This document shows positions 15,085 through 22,862 of a DNA stretch of 30,001 nucleotides, in pieces. Each line of letters starts with the position of its first letter. Position 1 is the first letter of the stretch. Below the pieces are notes generated by a model. It was given only the letters and a program-made list of their open reading frames with translations, did no database searches and was not told the origin of the DNA. The DNA is from an uncultured Pseudomonadota bacterium. GTDB taxonomy: Bacteria; Bdellovibrionota_B; Oligoflexia; Oligoflexales; Bog-1112. A program made the position numbers and the translations under genes. Location: positions 1-30,001 of the forward strand of contig CALBMD010000339.1 in NCBI GenBank assembly GCA_937896265.1, in the 5' to 3' direction.

Positions 15085-16702
15085 TTGCTTGATAGTAAGT
15101 CTCATACCAAGTGTGTATAGGATGGCAGCTAAAAGCTGCCGGTTCCAGATGGCTTTGAAAAAGAAGAGAACCTTGGATGCAATCCTGAATGCGGTGGTGC
15201 TCTTTTACTATAAATCCTTCGATATGTAAGATGTTAGGTTGCTGAGTTAAAAGATAGAAATCTCCTTTTTGTCTTAGACTCTTTTGGTCCCAGGATGCAA
15301 ATCGATGGGTGAGCTCTGAATCACGAGCGATCCCAGGATATTGTTCTGCAATCATTGTTTCTGCATAGTAGTTAACCATAGAAGTCAGCTGATAGCTTTC
15401 AACTAAAAGTGGTTTCTTCTTGCTTTTATAGTGCTGGGCTAGAGCAAAAAAACCATGCGTTTCTTCTAAAATACGGTCTTTAGGCATTAAAGGTAAAATA
15501 CTGAAGTTAGCATGCAGGACACCCACCGTAGTGAGTGTAAAATTAGCCCACGCTGCTAATCGTAAGCTGCTGCCTGTCAGCTGCAAGCGGGTTGCTGCCA
15601 AAACCAGAGCACCCACTAAATACATTGCTGGCCAATTAGCTTCAACTTTAGAAAAGATAGAAATAGTGCCAAAGAAGCACAAAGGCACGATAGTGCTAAA
15701 CATGATGATAGGGGGTGTTTTTAATGTAAAGCTGGGTCTTTGATTAGGTTGCCAGAGAGCGAAAGCCAGTGGGAAAAGTAAAAAGCCAAAGTATAGCAGC
15801 TGGCCAGTTAAAAAGCCGAAGCTACCTAAAATTGCAGCAAAAATGCGCCAAAGGGTTCCAGAAAAATAGGAGACACCCACCTTATTTGTTACCTCATCTA
15901 AGGTGGGTGTCTTTTTAGTTTCTCTGTCATCTAAGGTGGGTGTCCTAAAAGAATCAAAAGAATTATTGGCAGAGGTAGTAGGAGTGGGTAAGGAATTGGT
16001 GACAGATTTTGGTGCGACATGACCCATGCCATGTCGCATTTGAAATCCCATACTTGCCCAAGAGTTCTGAGAGTTCCAATATATATTGGGGCTAAAGATC
16101 AAAAGAGCAATCAGACCTCCAAGGTAAGGCCAAACCGTTTTTAGCTGGCGGGCTTTTAAAATAGCTAAGAAATAGACAGGTGCCATTAGTACCATTGTAT
16201 ATTTAGCAAGTAGCCCAAAGCCACAGTACAAGCCTGCTAAAAGCCATCGCTTAGGTTGGGCTGTCGTTGCTATAAGGCCTTCATATAAGGCAAGACTCCA
16301 AAAGAGCAGCATCGGAGTATCAGGTGTAGACAATAAAGCAATACCCATAAGGCCAAAGTTACCTAAGGTCAGATAGAGGCCATTTTGGGACTGATTAATA
16401 TTGCACTGGCAGCGTCTAATAATGCGTCCAATCACCAAGGCAACAAGGGCAGCACAAAAGATATTTCCAAGCCGAAAGTGGAATATCTTTGCACCCCATA
16501 TTTGCGAAAAATTCGCGAGCAACCACGCTATAAAAGGCGGGTGATCAAAATAGCCTAGAGCTGGCTTTTTTGCCCACATCAGATAATAAGCTTCATCGCG
16601 TGTAATTGGCAATAAAACAGCCCAAACCCCTATAAGTAGCAACCAGAGGCAGTAAAATCGCATGCGAACAAACAACCTAGAGTTAGCTGGAGTGTGTATC
16701 AT
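15056..16702 (-). CDS. PMT/ArnT-like GT-C glycosyltransferase with in-frame repeat insertions
   Basis: An integral membrane glycosyltransferase expected to transfer a sugar from a polyprenyl-phosphate donor on the periplasmic face; the acceptor is unknown (ArnT acts on lipid A). The family signature is TRDEAYY (Asp-Glu at about residues 36-37) followed by GYFDHPP (50-56), then about ten membrane helices and a soluble C-terminal domain. Residues about 252-280 are encoded by three half-sites of the GGTGGGTGTCC palindrome family and read RTPTLDD...KTPTLDEVTNKVGVS. A fourth half-site encodes TTVGVLH near residue 393. The reading frame is kept. The ATG at 16702 overlaps the recD2 end by 20 bp; an upstream in-frame start at 16783 would overlap more, and ATG 16663 is an alternative. 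Confidence 0.85.
   Translation of the reverse strand: MIHTPANSRLFVRMRFYCLWLLLIGVWAVLLPITRDEAYYLMWAKKPALGYFDHPPFIAWLLANFSQIWGAKIFHFRLGNIFCAALVALVIGRIIRRCQCNINQSQNGLYLTLGNFGLMGIALLSTPDTPMLLFWSLALYEGLIATTAQPKRWLLAGLYCGFGLLAKYTMVLMAPVYFLAILKARQLKTVWPYLGGLIALLIFSPNIYWNSQNSWASMGFQMRHGMGHVAPKSVTNSLPTPTTSANNSFDSFRTPTLDDRETKKTPTLDEVTNKVGVSYFSGTLWRIFAAILGSFGFLTGQLLYFGFLLFPLAFALWQPNQRPSFTLKTPPIIMFSTIVPLCFFGTISIFSKVEANWPAMYLVGALVLAATRLQLTGSSLRLAAWANFTLTTVGVLHANFSILPLMPKDRILEETHGFFALAQHYKSKKKPLLVESYQLTSMVNYYAETMIAEQYPGIARDSELTHRFASWDQKSLRQKGDFYLLTQQPNILHIEGFIVKEHHRIQDCIQGSLLFQSHLEPAAFSCHPIHTWYETYYQAIRSDKQSGD
15516..15527 (-). repeat. GGTGGGTGTCCT half-site inside the glycosyltransferase gene
   Basis: AGGACACCCACC on the plus strand; on the coding strand it reads ACG GTG GGT GTC CTG and encodes T-V-G-V-L. 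It is a single half-site with no adjacent tandem duplication. Confidence 0.85.
15871..15947 (-). repeat. Palindromic element plus extra half-site inserted in frame in the glycosyltransferase
   Basis: AGACACCCACCTTA (15871-15884) pairs perfectly with TAAGGTGGGTGTCT (15899-15912), a 14-bp stem with a 14-nt loop. A second direct half-site, TAAGGTGGGTGTCCTA, lies at 15932-15947. The two direct half-sites share TCATCTAAGGTGGGTGTC (15894-15911 and 15927-15944), an offset of 33 bp or exactly 11 codons. All three are translated in one open frame as TPTLD and VGVS peptides. Confidence 0.92.
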
Positions 16703-18926
16703 AGTTTGCTTTCTTGGAGCTTGCGGTAAGGGCAAGAAGTAATTTTGTGGTAAGGCCAGTTTGGCGGATAGAGCTCTTTTCATTGCGTACAGCCATTGCT
16801 AGAGCTTTTTTATCGCCAATAAAAATTGCTAGCTTTCTTGCTCTTGTTAAGGCCGTATAAATCAGATTTCTCTGGAGCATTACGTAATGACTCATACTCG
16901 TAGGGATAATAACAACAGGAAACTCGCTCCCTTGAGATTTGTGAATTGTGATTGCATAAGCAAGAGCCAAGTCATTGGCTTGCTCGTTATCATACTTTAC
17001 CAGTCTGTCGCCAAATTGAATATGCAGTGCCTTGTCTTCTCCACCTTTTACTGTCAAAACGATGCCGATATCACCATTAAAAACGTTTAGCTCATAGTTA
17101 TTTACAAGCTGAATGACTTTGTCACCTTGATTGATTCGATTTGCACTAGGTCGGCCTCCTAAGTAGGGATTTAAAAGACTCTGTAACTGACTATTAATTT
17201 CTATTGCCCCGATTGGACCGCGATTCATAGGGGAAAGAATCTGGATATCAGTCACTGGATCATAACCAGCTTTAGGTAATACACTACTTGTAAGATGCTT
17301 AAGAAGAACTGCTATTTCTTCTGCTGATTTTGCTTCTAAAAACTGGCAGTCCATTAAAGATTCATTGGAAATTTCAGGTTCTTCACCTCGATTTATGGTA
17401 TGAGCCACCTCGATAATTTTCGAGCTTTCTGCTTGGCGGAAGACCTTGTCTAGCTTGGTAAAGGGAATAACGCCAGACTGTAAGAGATCGCGCAGCAGGT
17501 TGCCAGCACCAACACTAGGGAGCTGGTCAACATCGCCGATGAAGATGACTTGCGCATTCATAGGAAGGGCGCTTAGCAAGGCTGAAGCTAGCTGTATATC
17601 AAGCATAGAGCTTTCATCAATAATCACTACTTCGGCAGTCAGCGGGTTAGTCTCATCTTTTAGAAAGCGCTGCTCGCTTGATGACCATTCAATTAGGCGA
17701 TGGATTGTTTTTGCTGGAAACCCAGATACCTCGCTCATTCTCTGAGCTGCTCGTCCGGTAGGCGCTGCCAAGGCAACAGTTTTGCCCATAGCTTTAAGCA
17801 AGCGGATAATAGTATTAGCTGTTGTTGTTTTACCGCATCCAGGCCCGCCAGTTAAAACAAAAACGCTGTTAGTTGCTGCTTTTAATACGCTTTCTTGTTG
17901 CTCATGCGAGAGCTCAATCTTTGCCTGTTGGCTGTATGATGCCAGCCATTTTACTACTCTAAGGTGGGTGTCCTCTTTAGAGAGGGTAGCGGCTGTATTA
18001 GATGTTAAGAGGGTGGCTATTTTTATGCTAGCGCTCTGCTCGGCTTGCCATAGGCGAGTAAGGTAGATTTTTGGATTAGTAAGGTGGGTGTCCTCTAAGA
18101 GGAGGTGGTACTGGAGGCGGAGGTCGTGTAGACAAGGGTCTAGTTTTAAGGGAAGGGTGTCGCTAGGAATTTGTAGAAGCTTGGATAGTTTTTCAAGGAG
18201 CTGCGTGCGCTCAAGGTAACAGTGGCCAGCACTCTCGGCTTGGCCAAGAGCATAGAGCGTAGCACGCGCTATGCGCTTGGGATGATCTAATGTGATGCCA
18301 ATCGAGCGAGCAATACGGTCAGCGGTTAAAAATCCAACCCCTCGAATATTGTCTATTAGAACATAAGGATCATTACTTAGCTCATCAATAGCTCGGCTGC
18401 CATAAAGACGGATCACCTTTTGCGTTTGTGTTGGGCCTAAGCCATGGCGCGATAAAAACATAGCTAACTCATGGTAGCTCTTTTTTTCCTTCCAGTTTTG
18501 GATCAATTTCTGAATAGTCTTTTTCGCTGTTTTAGGGAGGATTTTTAGGCGCTCAGGATCCTCCTCTAAGACTCTAAAAGTATCCAAGCCAAAAGAATCG
18601 ACAATTTTTTTAGCTGTTTTTGGACCAACTCCCTCGAAAAGATCTGATGCTAAATAGCGAATGATACCGTCCTTAGTATTAGGACGCGACTCAACAGCCT
18701 GCTCCACCTTAAACTGTTTGCCAAATTGGTTGTGAAAAGTCCACTTCCCGCTGACAGAATAATACTCATGTGGCTTAGGTTCCAAAAAAGAACCTGCAAC
18801 TTTAATCTGTTCCCCAGTCTCAACAATATAGGCCGAAAGTACCGAAAAACCATTGTCGGCATTGTGGAAACTTACATGGCCAACCTCAATATTAAGCCGG
18901 TTGGATGTATTCTGCTGTGTTTCCAG
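16683..18926 (-). CDS. recD2: RecD2-type DNA helicase, probable CTG start
   Basis: A 5'-3' SF1B helicase of DNA repair that acts without RecBC. The N-terminal OB-like domain is followed by helix-hairpin-helix segments (LFEGVGPKTAKKIV; NIRGVGFLTADRIA). Walker A is GGPGCGKT (about residues 360-367), Walker B is VVIIDESSMLD, motif III is FIGDVDQLPSVGAG, and the C-terminal motifs are IHKSQGSEFPVVI and YTALTRARKLAIFIGD. The first in-frame standard start (TTG 18785) would remove the conserved region EVGHVSFHNADNGFSVL...GEQIKVAG. The frame stays open upstream to a TAG, and a CTG at 18926 has GAGAGG at suitable spacing, so I extend the gene there. Two half-sites of the repeat family encode EDTHL near residues 278-282 and 318-322, exactly 40 codons apart, in the linker before the motor domain. 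Confidence 0.88.
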   Translation of the reverse strand: METQQNTSNRLNIEVGHVSFHNADNGFSVLSAYIVETGEQIKVAGSFLEPKPHEYYSVSGKWTFHNQFGKQFKVEQAVESRPNTKDGIIRYLASDLFEGVGPKTAKKIVDSFGLDTFRVLEEDPERLKILPKTAKKTIQKLIQNWKEKKSYHELAMFLSRHGLGPTQTQKVIRLYGSRAIDELSNDPYVLIDNIRGVGFLTADRIARSIGITLDHPKRIARATLYALGQAESAGHCYLERTQLLEKLSKLLQIPSDTLPLKLDPCLHDLRLQYHLLLEDTHLTNPKIYLTRLWQAEQSASIKIATLLTSNTAATLSKEDTHLRVVKWLASYSQQAKIELSHEQQESVLKAATNSVFVLTGGPGCGKTTTANTIIRLLKAMGKTVALAAPTGRAAQRMSEVSGFPAKTIHRLIEWSSSEQRFLKDETNPLTAEVVIIDESSMLDIQLASALLSALPMNAQVIFIGDVDQLPSVGAGNLLRDLLQSGVIPFTKLDKVFRQAESSKIIEVAHTINRGEEPEISNESLMDCQFLEAKSAEEIAVLLKHLTSSVLPKAGYDPVTDIQILSPMNRGPIGAIEINSQLQSLLNPYLGGRPSANRINQGDKVIQLVNNYELNVFNGDIGIVLTVKGGEDKALHIQFGDRLVKYDNEQANDLALAYAITIHKSQGSEFPVVIIPTSMSHYVMLQRNLIYTALTRARKLAIFIGDKKALAMAVRNEKSSIRQTGLTTKLLLALTASSKKANYDTHSS
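17960..17976 (-). repeat. GGTGGGTGTCC half-site inside recD2 (copy 1)
   Basis: TAAGGTGGGTGTCCTCT on the plus strand. The coding strand reads GAG GAC ACC CAC CTT (E-D-T-H-L). CTCTAA and TTAGAG flank the core as an inverted repeat. Confidence 0.9.
18080..18096 (-). repeat. GGTGGGTGTCC half-site inside recD2 (copy 2)
   Basis: The same 17 bases as the copy at 17960, in the same orientation and reading frame, 120 bp away. It also encodes E-D-T-H-L. Confidence 0.9.
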
Positions 18927-19059
18927 CTGGTTATTCCTCTCTTGCTAAGGTTTCGAAATAATTGGAAAAATAATAAAATTTTTCCATCATTACAAAAGAT
19001 TTATTATAATCAGGGCGGTTAATGATTTTCTCATCTTGCCTTGCCTAGAATATCTAAAG

Positions 19060-19119
19060 AATCGGTGAGAAAAAACCGATTTCGTAGTAGGCAAGCATTT
19101 TGTAGAGGAGGGGTATAAT
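19060..19119 (+). promoter_or_regulatory. Hairpin and candidate promoter upstream of hpf
   Basis: The 251-bp gap between divergent recD2 and hpf is AT-rich. AATCGGT (19060-19066) pairs with ACCGATT (19075-19081). A perfect TATAAT lies at 19114-19119, preceded by GGG; no good -35 is seen. Another TATAAT is at 19005-19010. Which one drives hpf cannot be decided from sequence. Confidence 0.35.
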
Positions 19120-19177
19120 ATAGAAAATTACTGGGTTTTTTATCATTTTGACTAGCTGCTCGAAAAGGAGGGCTCTA

Positions 19178-19600
19178 ATGGATTGCAGATTTTCCTTTAA
19201 GCATATGAAAGCATCAGAAGCATTGACCGATTATGCGCGGTCTAAAATCACTCCCAAAGTTGAGAAGTATTCTACCAAACCAATCGATACCCACGTCGTT
19301 TTTTCTGTTGAGGGGCACCCAGCAACTCAAAAGGTGCATCTTAGCATTAAAGGCGGAGATGGTTTCAACTGTGAGGTTGAGGCTGAATGTGAAGATATGT
19401 ACGGATCGATTGACCTTCTAACAGATAAGCTTGATGCCGTGCTTAAAAAACAAAAGGAAAAATTAAAGCAGCATAAGTCCAGTGCGAATATTCGGCTTCT
19501 AAAAACAGAAGATTTTATTGATGAGGCTGACTGCGATAGCATTCCCGTTGATGCTACAGATCTACTTAAATATGAAAAAGCCAAAATCAATCATGGCTAA
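19178..19600 (+). CDS. hpf: Ribosome hibernation promoting factor (HPF/RaiA family)
   Basis: This protein binds the 30S decoding region in stationary phase or stress and inactivates ribosomes as dimers or hibernating monomers. The sequence shows the family pattern: FSFKHMKASEALTDYARSKITPKVEKY at the N-terminus, HVVFSVEGHPATQKVHLSIKGGDG in the middle, then DMYGSIDLLTDKLDAVLKKQKEKLKQHK. The 140-residue length is longer than short HPF (about 95-100) but lacks a recognisable full long-HPF dimerisation domain. The tail IRLLKTEDFIDEADCDSIPVDATDLLKYEKAK is unassigned. AAAAGGAGGG at 19163-19172 precedes ATG 19178. A strong terminator follows, so the gene is probably monocistronic. Confidence 0.9.
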   Translation: MDCRFSFKHMKASEALTDYARSKITPKVEKYSTKPIDTHVVFSVEGHPATQKVHLSIKGGDGFNCEVEAECEDMYGSIDLLTDKLDAVLKKQKEKLKQHKSSANIRLLKTEDFIDEADCDSIPVDATDLLKYEKAKINHG

Positions 19601-19610
19601 ATAACTTCTT

Positions 19611-19651
19611 ATGGGCGAGTTTATCCTCGAAAAAGCTCGCCCATTTTTTTT
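19611..19651 (+). terminator. Strong intrinsic terminator of hpf
   Basis: ATGGGCGAG (19611-19619) pairs perfectly with CTCGCCCAT (19636-19644), followed by eight T residues ending at 19651. The right arm and loop also encode the last residues (MGELFRG-stop) of the convergent permease. Confidence 0.92.
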
Positions 19652-21333
19652 CCCAAAATAATTGAAACAAGGCTTAAAGCCAAAGCTAAGATGAGCATCC
19701 CGATGCTTCCTAGAGCACAGGCAAGATTTTCTCCTCGTCCTTGTTCCAGATAAAGAGCATAGATAGCCTTGGTTAGAGGATAAAACCTATCCTTCATAGC
19801 TAGAATTAAAGAGTCAGAGACATCAAGCATAGTAAAAGCAAAACAAAAAATAGCCCCTGCTAGGATATTTGCAAAAGTAAGCGGCAACGATATCTTATAG
19901 ATGGTTAAGCTTTTGCTTGCTCCCAAAGTATAGGAAGCTTCTTCCAAGCTAAGAGAGAGTTGGCTCAAGCCAGCACTAGCAGCTCGAACCATAAAGGGAA
20001 GGCGCCTGATGCTGTAGGCTACAATTAAAAGAAAGGTTGGGTTGTTTAAAGGATCTAGAAAAGTGTCCGTGTAGCAAACGACATAGCCAAAGGCTAAGAC
20101 AATCCCAGGAATAGCAAGAGGTAGCATGACAAGGCCGTCTAAAAAATTACTGAAAGGTAATAGTTTGCGGGTGACGATAAAGGCAATCCCAAACCCCAAA
20201 ACCATGTCTATCAATGTAGCTACTACTGATAGAGCCAGGCTATTTTTGATACCAATGATTGAAATAGGCTCTTGCCAGATATCGCGGTAGTGATTTAGCC
20301 CAATTTCCGTAGGTAGAATTGTCATAAACCATTTTTCACTAAAACTGGCTATCAAGACGCTAAGGTGTGGTGCAAGGGCTAAGGTTAAAAGTATGATATT
20401 AGCTAAAACAAAGATCATTTTTGTCGCAGAGGATGCTTTTTCCTCGATTTTTTGTACATGTCCTTTGGCAAGCGTCGGGTAGCTTGTCCTTGCATAAAGA
20501 AAACGTGAGGTGACAAATGAAGTTGCTACAACTGCTAGAACAAGGATAACAAGGGCATAACCCATAGGATTGCTAGCGGCGCTTGTTACAAGGTCAAAAA
20601 TTTTCACTGCAACATTATCAGTCCACCCAGTTAAAAGCGGTGTCCCTAGGTCAGTAAAAGCAAAGACAAAGACAATCGACGCACCTGCAAAGATACCAGG
20701 TCTTGCAAGATACCAAATAATGTCACGAAATCGCTTTAGCCTGGAAGCACCAAGAATGCTGGCTGCTTCTTCAAGGCTTGGGTCGATATTAGCAATAGCA
20801 GCCATGATATTAAGATAGAGGATGGGGAAAAGGTGTATGGTTTCAAGCAGCACAACAACTGCAAAAAGATTGTCTGAATGCATCCAGTCAATCATCTCAG
20901 AAATAATACCGATTTCCTGAAGCATAAGATTTACTGCGCCAAATTTGGCAAATAATTTATTAATACCAACAGCGGCTACAAAGGGCGGTAAGACTAGAGG
21001 TGCTAGTAAAAGCACGCTAAATATTTTTTTACCAGGATAGCTAAATCTTGAGTTAATCAAGGCTAGTGGAAAGCTAATGGCCAAACAAGAGATAGTTGTC
21101 ATAGCTGCTAACTTGAAGCTATTAGCAATAGCTAGTAGATAACTCTCATTTTGCCAAATGAGGCTAAAGTACTGAAGAGTGAATTGACCTTCTTCATCTT
21201 GCAGTGCTTTTATTAAAATAACCCCAACCGGTAGTAGTAAAAAGAAAAATAAAAACAAGATAATTAGAGCGCTTGCTGCGTAGAGAAGAAGTGGGGTTTT
21301 TTTGTTTTGTATAAAGACAGCTGAGCTTGCCAT
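19621..21333 (-). CDS. Fused ABC transporter permease, iron(III)/phosphonate type
   Basis: A 570-residue inner-membrane permease with two BPD-transport domains, each about six helices, as in FbpB/SfuB. Each half carries an EAA loop that docks the ATPase: LEEAASILGASRLKRFRDI and LEEASYTLGASKSLTIYKI. The ATG at 21333 overlaps the ATPase stop codon (TAATG), so translation is coupled. The substrate is most likely Fe(III); 2-aminoethylphosphonate or thiamine-type systems have similar fused permeases. No periplasmic binding protein gene lies beside it in this window, so that partner must be elsewhere. Confidence 0.88.
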   Translation of the reverse strand: MASSAVFIQNKKTPLLLYAASALIILFLFFFLLLPVGVILIKALQDEEGQFTLQYFSLIWQNESYLLAIANSFKLAAMTTISCLAISFPLALINSRFSYPGKKIFSVLLLAPLVLPPFVAAVGINKLFAKFGAVNLMLQEIGIISEMIDWMHSDNLFAVVVLLETIHLFPILYLNIMAAIANIDPSLEEAASILGASRLKRFRDIIWYLARPGIFAGASIVFVFAFTDLGTPLLTGWTDNVAVKIFDLVTSAASNPMGYALVILVLAVVATSFVTSRFLYARTSYPTLAKGHVQKIEEKASSATKMIFVLANIILLTLALAPHLSVLIASFSEKWFMTILPTEIGLNHYRDIWQEPISIIGIKNSLALSVVATLIDMVLGFGIAFIVTRKLLPFSNFLDGLVMLPLAIPGIVLAFGYVVCYTDTFLDPLNNPTFLLIVAYSIRRLPFMVRAASAGLSQLSLSLEEASYTLGASKSLTIYKISLPLTFANILAGAIFCFAFTMLDVSDSLILAMKDRFYPLTKAIYALYLEQGRGENLACALGSIGMLILALALSLVSIILGKKMGELFRG

Positions 21334-22418
21334 TAGGTAGCTCCCTCTTGAGCAAAAACGCGGATTTGCGCTTTAGGCAAGAAGCAAGTGATAGCAGCGC
21401 CTAACGGCATTTCTGATGCGCCAGTATAGCAACGATGTACTTTGAGTTGGCCTTCTTTACCAATCTTAGCTGTCAGTTGCTCCATATCGCCAAAAAAGAC
21501 TGTATTAGTAATTTGAGCAGGTAGAATATTTAACTCGTCTGAATTTTTTTCCTTTAGCGAGACGGCAATAGCTTCAGGCCTGATGGATAATGTGACAGGC
21601 TGGCCAATCTTTGCCAAAGTCTCGTTTCTTGGCGTATTGATATTACCCAAGGTTGTTTTAACGATCATGCCGTCGCTGGCAGTTTTATCGATAAAACCAT
21701 CAATAAGGTTAGTTTCACCAATAAATTTTGCCAAAAACAGCGATGTTGGTTCATGATAAAGCTCTTTTGGCGTGCCAGTTTGTAAAAGTTGACCACGATT
21801 TAAAACTGAAACCTCAGTCCCCATTGATAAGGCTTCGCGCTGATCATGAGTGACGTAAATAGTTGTAATCTGGGTTTTTGCATGGATTTCAAGCAGGTAT
21901 TCTCGCATTTCCGAGCGTAATTTAGCATCAAGATTTGAAAGAGGTTCATCTAACAGCAAGATCTTTGGCTCAATAGCTAAAGCTCTTGCTAAAGCGACTC
22001 TTTGTTGTTGGCCGCCTGAAAGTTGTCCAGGATACTTGCGGCGGCACTCTTCTAGATGAGTTAATTTAAGAACCTCAGATACTTTTTGATTTTTCTCTTC
22101 GCGCGAAATTTTACGTAAATTTAGCCCATACTCGATATTTTCCTGGCAGCTCATGTGGGGCCAAAGGGCATAATTCTGAAAAACCATACCTACGCCCCGT
22201 GCTGCGGGTGGTATCGCTGTAGCATCCTGCCCGCCAAAGAGTAAGCGACCAGAAGAGGCATCTTCAAGGCCAGCTAAAAGGCGAATTAGGGTCGTCTTAC
22301 CACACCCTGAGGGACCTAATAGGAAATGCAGTGAAGCGCTCTTGATATGGAGGCTAAAATTGGAAATGGCTTGAAAGGACCCATAATGTTTACTAACATT
22401 CTCAAAATCAATTTGCAT
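21333..22418 (-). CDS. ABC transporter ATP-binding protein, FbpC-like
   Basis: The ATPase partner of the permease that follows. Walker A is GPSGCGKT (residues 35-42), the Q-loop is MVFQNYALWP, the ABC signature LSGGQ is at 133-137, Walker B ILLLDEP at 153-159, the D-loop SNLD follows, and the H-loop His is 191 (VTHDQREA). The remaining 160 residues form a TOBE-type regulatory domain (SIRPEAIAV), typical of the iron, polyamine and sugar CUT1/FbpC group. The 361-residue length fits this group. It is the first gene of the two-gene operon. No clear Fur box was recognised upstream. Confidence 0.9.
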   Translation of the reverse strand: MQIDFENVSKHYGSFQAISNFSLHIKSASLHFLLGPSGCGKTTLIRLLAGLEDASSGRLLFGGQDATAIPPAARGVGMVFQNYALWPHMSCQENIEYGLNLRKISREEKNQKVSEVLKLTHLEECRRKYPGQLSGGQQQRVALARALAIEPKILLLDEPLSNLDAKLRSEMREYLLEIHAKTQITTIYVTHDQREALSMGTEVSVLNRGQLLQTGTPKELYHEPTSLFLAKFIGETNLIDGFIDKTASDGMIVKTTLGNINTPRNETLAKIGQPVTLSIRPEAIAVSLKEKNSDELNILPAQITNTVFFGDMEQLTAKIGKEGQLKVHRCYTGASEMPLGAAITCFLPKAQIRVFAQEGAT

Positions 22419-22530
22419 CGGACAACTTCCTAGCGAGGATTTTGATCTAGTGGCTGATCTTTTAAGTACTTGCTCATTATTGGCAGATTTTTAGTAAGAA
22501 TTCAAATAGTTCCCGTCTAAAGGATTATTT

Positions 22531-22851
22531 ATGAACAGTTGGCACCCAGATGAACTTAAATCTTATCTTGATGATGGAAAAAGTGTCTTTTTAAAATTAT
22601 GGAAGAAGGGTTGCGGTGCTTGCACCTTGTCAAAGCCTGCTTTGGAAAAGATTGAGGCGAAAGATACATTTGGATTACTTTTTGGTCAGATCTCTGTTGA
22701 TGACTACCCCGAAATGCTCGAGATAACCGATAGCGAGGTTTTGCCGTTCTTTTTTGTCTTTAAGAACAAAAAATTACAGGACAAAAAACCAGGCTTTAAA
22801 GGGCAAGCAAACTTAGAAGATTTTATCAGAACAGCAATGTCAGCGAGCTAA
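22531..22851 (+). CDS. Small thioredoxin-like protein with CGAC active site
   Basis: A 106-residue single thioredoxin fold, expected in the cytosol since no signal peptide is present. The redox motif is KKGCGACTLSKP (Cys28 and Cys31), an unusual CGAC in place of thioredoxin CGPC. The cis-proline strand is EVLPFFFVFKNKK, and GFKGQANLEDFI forms the last strand and helix. It would act as a disulfide reductase or monothiol carrier; the target is unknown. AAAGGA at 22519-22524 is the ribosome binding site. Its stop codon overlaps the icd stop on the other strand. Confidence 0.88.
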   Translation: MNSWHPDELKSYLDDGKSVFLKLWKKGCGACTLSKPALEKIEAKDTFGLLFGQISVDDYPEMLEITDSEVLPFFFVFKNKKLQDKKPGFKGQANLEDFIRTAMSAS

Positions 22852-22862
22852 TATTTAGCTCG
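22844..22862. other. Perfect hairpin spanning two convergent stop codons
   Basis: CGAGCTAA (22844-22851) pairs perfectly with TTAGCTCG (22855-22862) over a 3-nt TAT loop. Both convergent stop codons lie in the structure. No T run follows on either strand, so it may be a weak bidirectional terminator or an mRNA end stabiliser. Confidence 0.5.

Noticed and set aside
19005..19010. TATAAT as the hpf promoter
   Set aside because: It has no reasonable -35 and is about 170 bp from the start codon. The TATAAT at 19114 is nearer, though also unproven.
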